A DNA stretch of 64,000 bases from Muricoccus harenae (GCF_009848505.1 NZ_WWDL01000001.1:248001-312000); one strand, 5' to 3'. Shown: positions 53,195-63,555, counted from the stretch's first letter. Made by a program: numbers and translations. Notes: generated by a model not told the origin, from the sequence alone.

Positions 53195-54508
53195 ATGGCC
53201 GACAGCCACCACGAAACCAACGAACATAATGACGTCCGCCGCCTGCACGATTCAAAGGTGGCGAATCCGCTCCTACGCTGGATCGACCAGCGCATGCCGG
53301 TCATCTCGATGATCCAGCTGGAGTACGGCAGCTTTCCGACGCCCCGGAACTTCAACTACTTCTGGAACTTCGGCGCGCTGGCGATGGTCACCCTCGCGAT
53401 CATGATCGCGACGGGCGTGGTCCTCTCCATGCAGTATGCCGCCCACACCATGCTGGCCTTCGACAGCGTCGAGCGCATCATGCGCGACGTGAACTACGGC
53501 TGGTTGCTGCGCTACGCGCACGCCAACGGCGCCAGCATGTTCTTCATCGTCACCTACATCCACATGTGGCGATCACTGCATTACGGCTCCTACAAGTCGC
53601 CGCGCGAGCTGCTGTGGATGCTGGGCGTAGTGCTGTTCATCCTGATGATGGCAACCGCCTTCATGGGCTACGTGCTGCCCTGGGGCCAGATGTCCTTCTG
53701 GGGCGCCACCGTCATCACCAACCTGTTCTCCGCCCTGCCGGTGGTGGGACAGAGCATCGTTACCTGGCTGTGGGGCGGCTTCTCGGTGGACAATCCCACC
53801 CTCAATCGCTTCTTCTCGCTCCACTACCTCCTGCCCTTCGTGATCGTGGGCGTGACCTTCCTCCACGTGGTCGCGCTGCACATCACGGGCAGCAACAACC
53901 CGCTGGGCATCGAGCCGAAGACCAAGCAGGACACGATCCCCTTCCACCCGTACTACACGATGAAGGACAGCTTCGGCATCGTCGTGTTCCTGATCGTCTA
54001 TGCGGTCCTGGTGTTCTTCATGCCGAACTACCTGGGCCACCCGGACAACTACATTCCCGCCAACCCGCTGGTGACGCCCGCGCATATCGTGCCCGAGTGG
54101 TACTTCCTGCCCTTCTACGCGATCCTCCGTGCGGTCCCGGACAAGCTGGGCGGCGTGGTGCTGATGGGCGGCGCGTTGGTGATCCTGTTCTTCCTGCCCT
54201 GGCTGGACAGCTCGCCGGTGCGTTCCATGCGCTTCCGCCCGATCACCAGGTGGCTGTTCCTGCTCTGGACGGTGAACTTCTTCGTGCTGGGTTATGTGGG
54301 CGGCAAGCCGGCCGAGCAGCCCTACATCCTGATCGCCCAGATCAGCACGGCCTATTATTTCGCCTATTTCCTGGTGATCCTGCCGTTCCTGTCGAAGTTC
54401 GAGCGTCCCCTGCCGCTGCCCGAGAGCATCGCCCACGCGGTGCTGTCCCGGAGGGGCGGTGGGCCCCTGCCTGCCGGCGCAACCGCCAAGCCGATGGAGA
54501 AGGCGTGA
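53195..54508 (+). CDS. petB: Cytochrome b of the bc1 complex
   Basis: A 437-residue, unsplit cytochrome b. The two haem pairs are His residues in [20 protein letters not shown] and [20 protein letters not shown]. The Qo-site PEWY motif is in [20 protein letters not shown], and [20 protein letters not shown] is another signature. C-terminal helices ([20 protein letters not shown]) end in a 35-residue hydrophilic tail. Start is ATG at 53195. The stop overlaps the cytochrome c1 ATG by one base (TGATG). Confidence 0.97.
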   Translation: MADSHHETNEHNDVRRLHDSKVANPLLRWIDQRMPVISMIQLEYGSFPTPRNFNYFWNFGALAMVTLAIMIATGVVLSMQYAAHTMLAFDSVERIMRDVNYGWLLRYAHANGASMFFIVTYIHMWRSLHYGSYKSPRELLWMLGVVLFILMMATAFMGYVLPWGQMSFWGATVITNLFSALPVVGQSIVTWLWGGFSVDNPTLNRFFSLHYLLPFVIVGVTFLHVVALHITGSNNPLGIEPKTKQDTIPFHPYYTMKDSFGIVVFLIVYAVLVFFMPNYLGHPDNYIPANPLVTPAHIVPEWYFLPFYAILRAVPDKLGGVVLMGGALVILFFLPWLDSSPVRSMRFRPITRWLFLLWTVNFFVLGYVGGKPAEQPYILIAQISTAYYFAYFLVILPFLSKFERPLPLPESIAHAVLSRRGGGPLPAGATAKPMEKA

Positions 54509-55317
54509 TGCGCCGTTTCGTTCCGACCCTGAAGGCGGCCGCCGTCGCGGCCGTCCTCGCCCTGGCACCGGTCGCCTTCGATCAGGGTGCCCGTGCGGCC
54601 GAGGGTGGGCCCGAGAGCGGCCACGACGTGATCAAGATCCCGAACACGGACTTCTCCTTCGACGGGATCTTCGGGACCTTTGATCGTGCCTCCGCCCAGC
54701 GCGGCTTCCAGGTCTATAAGGAGGTGTGCGCCGCCTGCCATTCCATGCGGCATCTCTCCTACCGCCACCTGACCGGGATCGGGCTGACCCCGGCCCAGGT
54801 GCAGGCTTTGGCTTCGCAGTTCCAGGTGCAGGACGGGCCGAACGACAATGGCGAGATGTTCGAGCGGCCGGCGCGCCCCTCGGACCATTTCCGCCGGCCC
54901 TTCGCCAATGACGCGGCGGCCCGTGCCGCCAACAATGGTGCCCTGCCGCCTGACCTGTCTGTGATGGTGAAGGCGCGCGAGGGTGGAGCGGACTACCTCC
55001 ATGCCTTGCTGGTTGGCTATTCCGACCCGCCGGAAGGAATCACCATCGCGGAGGGGATGCACTACAACAAGTACTTTCCCGGCCATCAGATCGCCATGGC
55101 GCCGCCGCTGAACACGGATGGCCAGGTGACCTATGTTGACGGCACCAACGCCACGGTGGACCAGATGGCGACCGATATCGCCACCTTCCTCGCCTGGGCG
55201 GCGGAGCCGGAGTTGGAGCAGCGCCGCGCCATGGGCGTGCGGATGATCATCTTCCTGACCATCCTCGCCGGCCTCGCTTATGCGGTGAAGCGCAAGGTCT
55301 GGTCCGACCTGCACTGA
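54508..55317 (+). CDS. petC: Cytochrome c1
   Basis: A 269-residue subunit. Signal peptide ALAPVAFDQGARA, then PNTDFSFDGIFGTFDRASAQ. The haem site is CAACH (74-78) in YKEVCAACHSMRHLSYR, and the axial Met is in PGHQIAMAPPL. ANNGALPPDLSVMVKAREGG and LLVGYSDPPEG are standard. The C-terminal anchor helix VRMIIFLTILAGLAYAV ends KRKVWSDLH. It is coupled to petB through TGATG and closed by a strong terminator. Confidence 0.97.
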   Translation: MRRFVPTLKAAAVAAVLALAPVAFDQGARAAEGGPESGHDVIKIPNTDFSFDGIFGTFDRASAQRGFQVYKEVCAACHSMRHLSYRHLTGIGLTPAQVQALASQFQVQDGPNDNGEMFERPARPSDHFRRPFANDAAARAANNGALPPDLSVMVKAREGGADYLHALLVGYSDPPEGITIAEGMHYNKYFPGHQIAMAPPLNTDGQVTYVDGTNATVDQMATDIATFLAWAAEPELEQRRAMGVRMIIFLTILAGLAYAVKRKVWSDLH

Positions 55318-55346
55318 CCGGCGGCCTGCGGGCCGCCCCACGGGCC

Positions 55347-55389
55347 AAGGCCCCGTCCCGGTTTCCCGGGGCGGGGCCTTCCTGCTTTC
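55347..55389 (+). terminator. Terminator of the petABC operon
   Basis: AAGGCCCCG (55347-55355) pairs with CGGGGCCTT (55372-55380); a second inner stem TCCCGG/CCGGG shortens the loop. CCTGCTTTC follows. Confidence 0.7.
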
Positions 55390-55573
55390 AGGGTCCCTGC
55401 TTCAGGGCTCGTTATCGTTGCGGGACACGACCGAACGCGGGATACTGTGGAAATACGAGGGGACAGCCTCGCGGGCGGCGAGACGCTGGCTGCCCCGACC
55501 ACACCCTCGTCCTCGCTGCGCTCTCGCCATCCAGGCGGCCGGCCCCTCCGACACGGATGAGGACAGGACGATC

Positions 55574-56626
<1,053 letters not shown>

Positions 56627-56654
56627 GCCCGCCGCGGGGCCAAACGGAGTGGCA

Positions 56655-58466
56655 CTAGGCGTCGATGTGCTGCCCAAGCGCGCCGCGCGCACGCTCGATG
56701 GCGTCCGCCCCGGCTTCCGCGAGCGCGTCCCAGGCCACGGCGCGCGAGAGGAAGAAGCCCTGGGCCCGGTCCACGCCGAGCCGGGCCAGCACCTGCAGCT
56801 GGGCTGCATGCTCCACCCCCTCCGCGACGGCGGGGATCGAGAAGGCCTCGGCCATGCCGGCCACCGCTTCCATGAGCGCCGTGCCCTGGGCGTCGCGCGC
56901 GCAATCCGTCACCAGCGAGCGGTCGATCTTGATCGCGGTGAAGGGGTATTCGCGCACCCGGGCGAGGGTGCTGTGGCCGCCGCCGAAGTCATCCAGCACC
57001 ACGCGCACGCCGATCTGCGCCAGGCCCAGCATGTTGGCGCGCGCGGCATCCGCATCCCCAGCCAGCGCGCCTTCGACCATCTCGATCATCAGCCTTTCGC
57101 CCGCGACGCCGAATTCCTGCAGGATTTGCGCGACCTGGGCATCGAAGCCCGGCATGCCGAAGGTACTGGCCGAGGCATTGACCGACACGGTCCAGGGCGC
57201 GTGCCCCGAGGCAATCAGCCCGCAGGCCTCGCGGAGCACCCAGCGGTCGAGCGCGCCCGAATAGCCCATGCCCTCGATCACCGGCAGCACATCGGCTGGC
57301 TGCAGGGAGAGGCCGGTATCCGTCCTCCAGCGCAGCAGCGCCTCGGCCGAGACGAATTCGCAGGTCTTAAGATCGATAATCGGCTGAAAGACGAGGTGAA
57401 AGGGAACCTTGCCGCCCGGCGCGAAGGCTTCACACAGCTTCTCCTCCAACCTCCCGCGGCCCACTGCCTCGCCGCCCGGCGTGGCGCTGGCCGAGCGGGT
57501 GATGCCGCGCCCGGCGCGCTTCGCGGCGTAAAGCGCCGCATCGGCCCGTTCCACCAGGGCCAGTGCGTCCCGGGCGTGCCAGGGGCCGGCGGCGAAGCCG
57601 ATCGAGACGCGCAGCGGAACCGGGGAACCGTTCAGGATGAACGTATCCGCCAGGGACGCGTGGAGGCGCGTGGCGAGGCCCAGCCCGGCCTCGGGCTGCT
57701 CCACGCCCAGCACCAGCACCATGAATTCGTCGCCGCCCAGCCGGATCACCATGTCCTTGCTGCGCACCGCCTCACGCAGCCGGCGGGCAACCTCGACCAG
57801 CGCCTTGTCGCCGCCGGAATGGCCATAGGTATCGTTGATCGGCTTGAAGCCATCCAGATCGAGCATGAGGATGCCGAGCCCGTTCGGGTCGGCAGCGGCC
57901 AGCGCCTCCTCCATCGCCTTGCGGTTCCCGGCGCCGGTCAGCGGATCCGTCCGCGCCAGCCGGTGCATCTCCCGGACGGCATGGCGGAGCGAGAGCGCCG
58001 CAGAGACGCCGCGCGCCAGGTCCTGCAGCCGCTCCACCACCGCGGGGGAGAGGGTCCGCGGTTCCCGGTCCAGCACGCAAAGTGTGCCCACCGCATGGCC
58101 GCGCGTGCCCCGCAGCGGGGCGCCGGCATAGAAGCGCAGATTAGAGTCGCCCACGACCAGGGGATTGGCACTGAAGCGCGGGTCCGCCTGGAGATCCGGC
58201 ACCACCATCACCTGGTCCGGCTCGAGGATCGCATGGGCGCAAAAGGACGAATCGCGCGGCACGGGCGCCGCGTTCAGCCCTCGGATGGCCAGGAAGGACT
58301 GCTCGTCTTTGCCGACCAGCGAAACGCCCGAGATGGGTGCGCCGACGAGATCGCCCGCCAGGCGCATGAAGGCGCCCAGCAGTTCCTCCGTCGCCTCGTC
58401 GGAGGAGATGTCGGCCACATCGACCAGCCGCTCCGCCTCATCGGCGGACCGTGGTACAGACGTCAT
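56655..58466 (-). CDS. GAF-GGDEF-EAL cyclic-di-GMP protein
   Basis: A 603-residue cytoplasmic protein. An N-terminal GAF domain (residues about 25-160; ISGVSLVGKDEQSFLAIRGL, FYAGAPLRGTRGHAVGTLCV) is followed by GGDEF with an intact active site (VIRLGGDEFMVLVL; TDPLTGAGNRKAME) and EAL with SAEALLRW, VLDDFGGGHSTLARV, IKIDRSLV and IPAVAEGVEHAAQ. Both cyclase and phosphodiesterase motifs look intact; DDFGGGHS replaces the common DDFGTGYS. No receiver-type I-site (RxxD) was confirmed. ATG at 58466; an upstream start at 58517 is less likely. Confidence 0.92.
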   Translation of the reverse strand: MTSVPRSADEAERLVDVADISSDEATEELLGAFMRLAGDLVGAPISGVSLVGKDEQSFLAIRGLNAAPVPRDSSFCAHAILEPDQVMVVPDLQADPRFSANPLVVGDSNLRFYAGAPLRGTRGHAVGTLCVLDREPRTLSPAVVERLQDLARGVSAALSLRHAVREMHRLARTDPLTGAGNRKAMEEALAAADPNGLGILMLDLDGFKPINDTYGHSGGDKALVEVARRLREAVRSKDMVIRLGGDEFMVLVLGVEQPEAGLGLATRLHASLADTFILNGSPVPLRVSIGFAAGPWHARDALALVERADAALYAAKRAGRGITRSASATPGGEAVGRGRLEEKLCEAFAPGGKVPFHLVFQPIIDLKTCEFVSAEALLRWRTDTGLSLQPADVLPVIEGMGYSGALDRWVLREACGLIASGHAPWTVSVNASASTFGMPGFDAQVAQILQEFGVAGERLMIEMVEGALAGDADAARANMLGLAQIGVRVVLDDFGGGHSTLARVREYPFTAIKIDRSLVTDCARDAQGTALMEAVAGMAEAFSIPAVAEGVEHAAQLQVLARLGVDRAQGFFLSRAVAWDALAEAGADAIERARGALGQHIDA

Positions 58467-58639
58467 GCCCGACACCCCATTACCTGCTCCGCGCGGATGT
58501 ATAACGGAGCATGACAATTTGAGGTTGACTCACGCAACCCCGAGTTGCCGCATTCCCGGCGGCCCTGGTGCAGTCTGCCGCCCTCCGCTAGAGCGGGCCG
58601 CCCCCGCCGCCTATCCTGTTCCCTTTAGCGGAGCCTGAC

Positions 58640-59527
58640 ATGCCCGACCAGATCACCCCCGTCATTGGCCTCATTGGCGGTTCCGGCCTGTACGACATCG
58701 ATGGGCTCGAGAACCGCCGCTGGCAGCGGGTGGAGAGCCCCTGGGGCGAGGTGTCGGACGAGTTGCTCTTCGGCACGCTCGCCGGCGTTTCCTGTGTCTT
58801 CCTGCCGCGCCACGGCCGCGGCCATCGCGTGCCGCCGAGCGAGTTGAACTACCGCGCGAATATCGATGCGATGAAGCGCGCCGGCTGCACGGAAATCCTC
58901 TCCCTCTCCGCCGTTGGCAGCCTGAATGCGGACCTGCCGCCCGGCACCTTCGTCATCGTCGATCAGTTCATCGACCGCACCTTCGCACGCAAGAAGTCCT
59001 TCTTCGAGACGGGCTGCGTCGCGCATGTCTCCATGGCGCATCCGCTCTGCCCGCGCCTCGGCGACGCGCTGGAGGATGCGGCGCGAGCGATCAAGCTGAA
59101 GTACAAGCGGGGCGGCACCTATCTCGTGATGGAGGGGCCGCAATTCTCCACCAAGGCCGAGAGCGAGCTGTATCGCGCCTGGGGCTGCGACGTGATCGGC
59201 ATGACGAACATGCCCGAGGCGAAGCTCGCCCGGGAGGCGGAGCTTTGCTACGCGACCGTCGCCATGGTCACCGATTACGACTGCTGGCACCCGGATCATG
59301 ACCACGTCACCGTCGACGCCGTGGTGAAGGTGATGACCGAGAATGCCGACCGCGCCAAGGAACTGGTGCGCACCGTGGTGCCGGCGCTCGGCAAGCCGCG
59401 CGGCCTCTGCCCCTCCGGTTGCGACCGCGCGCTGGATTCCGCGATCGTCACGCCGCCGGAGAAGCGGGACCCAGCGCTGGTGGCGAAGCTGGATGCGGTG
59501 GCTGGGCGGGTGCTGAAGGCGGCCTGA
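58640..59527 (+). CDS. mtnP: S-methyl-5'-thioadenosine phosphorylase
   Basis: A 295-residue enzyme cleaving methylthioadenosine with phosphate in methionine salvage. PNP/MTAP family-2 motifs: VIGLIGGSGLYDIDGLENRR, FLPRHGRGHRVPPSELNYRA, ILSLSAVGSLNADLPPGTFV, GGTYLVMEGPQFSTKAESEL and DVIGMTNMPEAKLAREAELC. YDCWHPDHDHVTVD is the typical C-terminal region. Start ATG at 58640. No other salvage gene is adjacent. A terminator follows. Confidence 0.94.
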   Translation: MPDQITPVIGLIGGSGLYDIDGLENRRWQRVESPWGEVSDELLFGTLAGVSCVFLPRHGRGHRVPPSELNYRANIDAMKRAGCTEILSLSAVGSLNADLPPGTFVIVDQFIDRTFARKKSFFETGCVAHVSMAHPLCPRLGDALEDAARAIKLKYKRGGTYLVMEGPQFSTKAESELYRAWGCDVIGMTNMPEAKLAREAELCYATVAMVTDYDCWHPDHDHVTVDAVVKVMTENADRAKELVRTVVPALGKPRGLCPSGCDRALDSAIVTPPEKRDPALVAKLDAVAGRVLKAA

Positions 59528-59532
59528 GGAAG

Positions 59533-59568
59533 AAAGGCCGGGGAGGATTTCTTTTCCCCAGCCCTTTT
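59533..59568 (+). terminator. Terminator between mtnP and the lyase gene
   Basis: An imperfect stem AAAGGCCGGGGA (59533-59544) with TCCCCAGCCC (59555-59564) is followed by TTTT. It separates convergent genes. Confidence 0.5.
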
Positions 59569-59572
59569 GCTT

Positions 59573-60919
59573 TCAGCGCCCTGCGAGCACCCGGTCTACC
59601 ATCCGCGGCGCGAGCCCGAGGTAATTCGCCGGATCGCAGCGTGCCTCGACGCCCTCGCGCCCGCCAAGCGCCTCCACTACCTCCGGCACTTCGATCAGCG
59701 CCTCGGCGAGCGTGCGCCCCGAAGTGATCGCCGCGCGGCATGCGTCATAGACCACGTCATGCGCATGTTGGCGGCCGAGCGCGGGGGCCGCGGCCATCAT
59801 CACCGCCTCCGCCACGATCAGCCCGCCGGTCATGTCGAGATTGGAGCGCATCCGCGCGGCATCGACAGTGAGGCCGGAGAGGGCGAATTTCGCCTGCTCC
59901 AGGCAGCCGGCGGCGAGGATGAAGCTCTCCGGCAGGGCCAGCCATTCCAGGTGCCAGGGGCCGGTCGCGCGCTCGAAATCCTGCACCATGCCGTCCAGCA
60001 TCAGCGCCACCTGCTGCCGCACCGCCTTTGCCGTCGCCAGCATCAGCTCCGAGGAAATCGGGTTGCGCTTCTGCGGCATGGTGGAGGAAGCGCCGCGCCC
60101 TTTCACGAAGGGCTCCATCACCTCGCCGCCGAACTCGCTCGACATCATCAGCATCATGTCGGTCGCGATCTTCGCGAGGCTGCCGGTGACCAGGCCAAGG
60201 AAGGACACCGCCTCCACCAGCCCATCGCGCGCGACATGCCAGGTGATCGGCGGCTGGTGCAGGCCCAACTCCTCGCAGAAGGCCTGCTGCACGCGGAACC
60301 CATCCTCGCCGAGGGAGGCGAGGGTGCCGGCGGCGCCGGCGAACTGCCCCATCAGCGCGCGCGGGCGCAATTGCTCCAGCCGCTCCGCATGGCGGTCCAT
60401 GGCGGAGAGCCAGATGGCGACCTTGTAGCCAAAGGTGATGGGCAGGGCCTGCTGCAGATGAGTGCGCCCGGCCATGGGCGTGTCGCGGTGCTTTGCGGCC
60501 AGCGCGGCCAGGATGCCGCGCAGCGCCTCGATATCCGCCGCCACCAGATCCAGCGCGGCGCGGAGCTGGAGGACATTGGCCGTGTCCATGATGTCCTGCG
60601 TCGTCGCGCCCCAATGGACGTAGCGTCCGGCTTCGCCGGCTGCCTCCGCCAACTGGTGCACGAGCGCGAGGATCGGATAGCCGACATTCTCCGTCTCGCG
60701 CCGCATCCGCTCCCAGTCGATCGCGATTCCATCCGCCGCGCGGGCAATGGCATCGGCGGCCTCGGGCGGAATGACGCCGCAGCGCGCCTCGGCGCGGGCA
60801 AGCGCCACCTCCACCTCCAGGTAGCGGCCGACGAGGGCTTCGTCGGCGAAGACGGCGCGCATGGCGGCCGTACCGAACATGTCGCGGAACAGGAGGGAAT
60901 CGAGCGGGGTGCTGGGCAT
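59573..60919 (-). CDS. Adenylosuccinate lyase/PcaB-family lyase
   Basis: A 448-residue member of the fumarase/aspartase superfamily. The signature loop is GRGASSTMPQKRNPISSELM, with the catalytic Ser in SST. Other conserved segments: YVHWGATTQDIMDTANVLQL and MAGRTHLQQALPITFGYKVA, which match 3-carboxy-cis,cis-muconate cycloisomerase (PcaB) and adenylosuccinate lyase-like paralogues more than PurB itself. The neighbours, a Bug receptor upstream on the same strand and a divergent GntR regulator, suggest a catabolic operon for an imported carboxylate. The exact substrate is unknown. Confidence 0.85.
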   Translation of the reverse strand: MPSTPLDSLLFRDMFGTAAMRAVFADEALVGRYLEVEVALARAEARCGVIPPEAADAIARAADGIAIDWERMRRETENVGYPILALVHQLAEAAGEAGRYVHWGATTQDIMDTANVLQLRAALDLVAADIEALRGILAALAAKHRDTPMAGRTHLQQALPITFGYKVAIWLSAMDRHAERLEQLRPRALMGQFAGAAGTLASLGEDGFRVQQAFCEELGLHQPPITWHVARDGLVEAVSFLGLVTGSLAKIATDMMLMMSSEFGGEVMEPFVKGRGASSTMPQKRNPISSELMLATAKAVRQQVALMLDGMVQDFERATGPWHLEWLALPESFILAAGCLEQAKFALSGLTVDAARMRSNLDMTGGLIVAEAVMMAAAPALGRQHAHDVVYDACRAAITSGRTLAEALIEVPEVVEALGGREGVEARCDPANYLGLAPRMVDRVLAGR

Positions 60920-60951
60920 GCGGGCTCCGGGGCGGTCGTTCGATCTGGGCT

Positions 60952-61941
60952 TTATTCGGGCTGCACGCCGGCGGCCTGCATCACGCCGCGCCAGCGATCG
61001 ACCTCGGCGGCGAGGAAGCTGCGGGCGCCGGCCTGGTCGGTCCGCGGCATCGGCACGTTGCCGAGTTCCGCCAGCTTCGTGACGAAGGCGGGATCGGCCA
61101 GCACGCGCGCCGTCTCGTCATGCAGCCGACCGAGGATGGGCTGCGGCGTGCCGGCGGGGGCGAGCAGCATGTTCCAGGTCGACATCCGGAAATCGGCCAG
61201 TTCTGGGATGCCGCTTTCGCGCACCGTCGGCAGGTCCGGCAGGAAGGGCACGCGCTCGGCGGAGGTGATCGCGAGTGGGCGCACCATGCCGCCGCGGATG
61301 CTGCCCAGCGCGGTGGTGGAGGTGTCGTTCACCAGCGTCAGCGTGCCCGAGATCAGGTCGGTCATCGCCGGGGCTACGCCGCGATAGACGATGTGGTTCA
61401 TGCGCGTCTTCGTCAGCGACAGGATCTGCACCTGCGAAACATGCGCCGCCGAGCCGTTGCCGGCAGAACCGTAGTCATAGTGGTCCGGCCGCGCGCGCAC
61501 GGCCTCGATCAGCTCGCGCAGGGAGCGGAAAGGTGAATCCGCGCGCACCAGCAGCACCACCGGCCCTTCCATCAGCGTGCTGACCGGCGCGAAATCCCCC
61601 AGCGTATCGAAGGGCATGCGGCGGTAGAGCGACGGATTGATGGAGTGAGAGAGGTTGTTGAACAGCAGCGTGTAGCCGTCCTTCGGCGCTTTCGCGACGA
61701 CATCGGCCCCGATGCTCGATCCGGCGCCGGTGCGGTTCTCCACCAGCACGCGGGCATTCATCTGCTTGCCCAGTGCCTCGGCGAAGACACGGCCGAGCGT
61801 GTCGGTTGGGCCGCCTGCGGCGAAGGGCAGGATCAGCCGGACCGGGCGGTCCGGATAGGCGCCCTGAGCCAGGACGGCGGGCGCCCCGACGGCGGATAGG
61901 AGCGATACTGCAGCCAGGAGGGAACGGCGCGTGGCAGGCAT
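60952..61941 (-). CDS. Tripartite tricarboxylate (Bug) receptor of the lyase operon
   Basis: A 329-residue periplasmic binding protein. Signal TRRSLLAAVSLLSAVGAPAV ends before AQGAYPDRPVRLILPFAAGG. Loops: ENRTGAGSSIGADVVAKAPK, DGYTLLFNNLSHSINPSLYR, IVYRGVAPAMTDLISGTLTL, and the C-terminal PFLPDLPTVRESGIPELADF. It lies 32 bases upstream of the lyase gene and shares its promoter region with the GntR gene, so the ligand is probably the lyase substrate or a relative. Confidence 0.92.
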   Translation of the reverse strand: MPATRRSLLAAVSLLSAVGAPAVLAQGAYPDRPVRLILPFAAGGPTDTLGRVFAEALGKQMNARVLVENRTGAGSSIGADVVAKAPKDGYTLLFNNLSHSINPSLYRRMPFDTLGDFAPVSTLMEGPVVLLVRADSPFRSLRELIEAVRARPDHYDYGSAGNGSAAHVSQVQILSLTKTRMNHIVYRGVAPAMTDLISGTLTLVNDTSTTALGSIRGGMVRPLAITSAERVPFLPDLPTVRESGIPELADFRMSTWNMLLAPAGTPQPILGRLHDETARVLADPAFVTKLAELGNVPMPRTDQAGARSFLAAEVDRWRGVMQAAGVQPE

Positions 61942-61954
61942 GGATCTCTCCCAA

Positions 61955-61985
61955 TGGTTCGGATTTATTTACATGGTACGAACCA
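61955..61985. promoter_or_regulatory. Inverted repeat, candidate GntR operator
   Basis: TGGTTCG (61955-61961) and CGAACCA (61979-61985) are exact inverted repeats separated by 17 bases; the right half also forms the near-palindrome TGGTACGAACCA (61974-61985). The site lies in the AT-rich gap between the divergent Bug receptor (start 61941) and GntR regulator (start 62045). It is the obvious place for the regulator to bind and control both. Confidence 0.6.
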
Positions 61986-62044
61986 ATTGCGCCGCTTGCC
62001 CCGCCTTGTCAACGCGTGTGCGGTGCCTACCCTGGCGGTCTTCC

Positions 62045-62818
62045 ATGTCCCACTCCCCATCCTCGCCCCGCTACGCCGCCCTGGCCCGTGAGATCGCGGG
62101 AGAGATCGCCCGGGGCATCCACCCCGTGGGCAGCCGCCTGCCGACCGAGCTGGAACTCTCCGCCGAGCGCGGGGTGAGCCGCGCCACCGTGCGCTCGGCC
62201 TTACTGCGCCTGGAGGAGCTGGGTCTCGTCTCCCGCCGCCGTCGCGACGGCACGCGCGTGACAGCAGCGCAGCCGGAGGGCCGACCGGGCGCCTATTTCC
62301 AGTCGCTGAATGGGGTCGACGATCTGCTGCAATATGCGGCCGAGGCCACCCGCCGCGTGCTGCATGTGCGTGAGGTGGTGGCGGATGACACGCTGGCTGC
62401 GCAATTCGGCTTGCGGCCCGGCAGCCGCTGGCTGCATGCCCAGAGCCTGCGCGTGCCGCCCACCGGGGAGGGGCCGCCACTCTGCTGGACGGATATCTAT
62501 GCGGATGCGGATTCGGCGCCGCCGGACCTGGCGCGCCGTCTGCGAGACGGCAGCTGCCGCAGTCTGGTCGCGATCGCGGTGGCCGAGGCTTCGGGGCGCC
62601 CGATCGAGGAAGTGCGGCAGGAGCTTCGCGCCGCCGGCATTCCCGCGGGGCCGGTCGCCCAGGCCTTGCAGGCGGAGGCGGGCAGCCACGCGCTGGCGAT
62701 CCTACGCCGCTACCTGGATCCCGCAGGCGCACCGCTGGCGGTGAGCCTCAGCCTCCATCCGGCGGATCGCTTTGCCTATGTGACCCGCCTGCGGCGACGC
62801 CCAGCAGCTGCAGAATAA
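62045..62818 (+). CDS. GntR-family regulator with UTRA domain (HutC type)
   Basis: A 257-residue transcription factor. The winged helix reads RYAALAREIAGEIARGIHPV, GSRLPTELELSAERGVSRAT and VRSALLRLEELGLVSRRRRD. The effector domain (about 85-250) has the UTRA pattern: RVLHVREVVADDTLAAQFGL, RPGSRWLHAQSLRV and SHALAILRRYLDPAGAPLAV. The ATG at 62045 is the first after the divergent promoter region. It probably represses the Bug-lyase operon until a small carboxylate binds. Confidence 0.9.
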   Translation: MSHSPSSPRYAALAREIAGEIARGIHPVGSRLPTELELSAERGVSRATVRSALLRLEELGLVSRRRRDGTRVTAAQPEGRPGAYFQSLNGVDDLLQYAAEATRRVLHVREVVADDTLAAQFGLRPGSRWLHAQSLRVPPTGEGPPLCWTDIYADADSAPPDLARRLRDGSCRSLVAIAVAEASGRPIEEVRQELRAAGIPAGPVAQALQAEAGSHALAILRRYLDPAGAPLAVSLSLHPADRFAYVTRLRRRPAAAE

Positions 62819-62834
62819 GGGGGCTTCAGCCCCC
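62819..62834. terminator. Hairpin between GntR and MarR genes
   Basis: GGGGGC (62819-62824) and GCCCCC (62829-62834) enclose TTCA directly after the GntR stop, before the convergent MarR gene's stop. Confidence 0.5.
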
Positions 62835-62851
62835 GCCTTGGCCTGGGCCGA

Positions 62852-63403
62852 TCAGCCTTCCGTCCGCATCAGCGGCACACGCACCCGCATGTCGTGGTGC
62901 TGCAGCAGCGTGTCGAGCAAGGCGCCCAGGGCCCGAGCCTGATCCGCCGAAAGCGGCTCCAGCAGCCGGCGGCGCGCGCGCTCGGCAGCGGGGCCGATGG
63001 CTTCGAGCAACGCCTCGCCCTGTGGGGTGAGGGTGAGGACGCGCCGGCGCCGGTCGGTCTCGTGCCGGCTTCGCCGCAGCAGGTCCCGCGCCTCCAGCAG
63101 CCCTACGACCATGCCGGTGGTGGAGCGGTCCAGCCCCAGCGCCTGGGCCACGCCGATCTGGTCCATTCCCGGCCGCTCCCGCAGCGCCACCAGGATGCCG
63201 TACTGGGTCGTCGTCACCTCGAAGGCCCGGCATTCCTCGGCGAAGACCGAAAGCGAAATCTGATGCGCGCGGCGCAGCTTGAAGCCAGGGCGCGCATAAA
63301 GGCTGGCCAGCGCCTCAGGCAGGGAGGTCGCCGGCACGGGTTCGGGGCCCGGGATGGTGGCCTGGTCGCTCAGCGGCGGATCCTCGTGCGGAGACGCATC
63401 CAA
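62852..63403 (-). CDS. MarR-family regulator
   Basis: A winged-helix regulator, about 183 residues from a TTG at 63403. Core motifs: ARPGFKLRRAHQISLSVFAE, FEVTTTQYGILVALRERPG, MDQIGVAQALGLDRSTTGMV, GLLEARDLLRRSRHETDRRR and VLTLTPQGEALLEAIGPAAE. MarR proteins of this type answer to aromatic acids or oxidants. The frame stays open upstream through the 16-bp repeats to a TTG at 63541, which would add a repetitive 46-residue leader; GGAG about 11 bases before 63403 favours the shorter form. The start is uncertain. Confidence 0.85.
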   Translation of the reverse strand: MDASPHEDPPLSDQATIPGPEPVPATSLPEALASLYARPGFKLRRAHQISLSVFAEECRAFEVTTTQYGILVALRERPGMDQIGVAQALGLDRSTTGMVVGLLEARDLLRRSRHETDRRRRVLTLTPQGEALLEAIGPAAERARRRLLEPLSADQARALGALLDTLLQHHDMRVRVPLMRTEG

Positions 63404-63426
63404 TGCAGGAAATCGCTCCGCTCTTC

Positions 63427-63554
63427 CAGCCTGAAGCCTTGCCAGCCTGAAGCCTTGCCAGCCTGAAGCCTTGCCAGCCTGAAGCCTTGCCAGCCTGAAG
63501 CCTTGCCAGCCTAAAGCCTTGGCAACCTGAAGCCTTGGCAACCCGAAGCCCTGG
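63427..63554. repeat. Eight tandem 16-bp repeats
   Basis: The unit CAGCCTGAAGCCTTGC is repeated exactly five times (63427-63506), then three diverged copies follow (63507-63554), ending one base before the stop codon of the Bug receptor. It fills the space between that gene and the MarR start. Because 16 is not a multiple of three, a translated array repeats every 16 residues. There are no spacers, so it is not a CRISPR array. Confidence 0.95.
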
Positions 63555-63555
63555 A

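Noticed and set aside
56655-58466. Wsp-type output cyclase for the chemosensory operon
   Set aside because: It has a GAF rather than receiver domain and lies 28 kb from the operon, so no link can be supported.
59567-61387. Plus-strand frame of 606 codons opposite the lyase and Bug receptor genes
   Set aside because: Antisense shadow; the minus-strand products have catalytic and family motifs.
63427-63554. CRISPR array
   Set aside because: Units are head-to-tail 16-mers without spacers and no cas gene is nearby.
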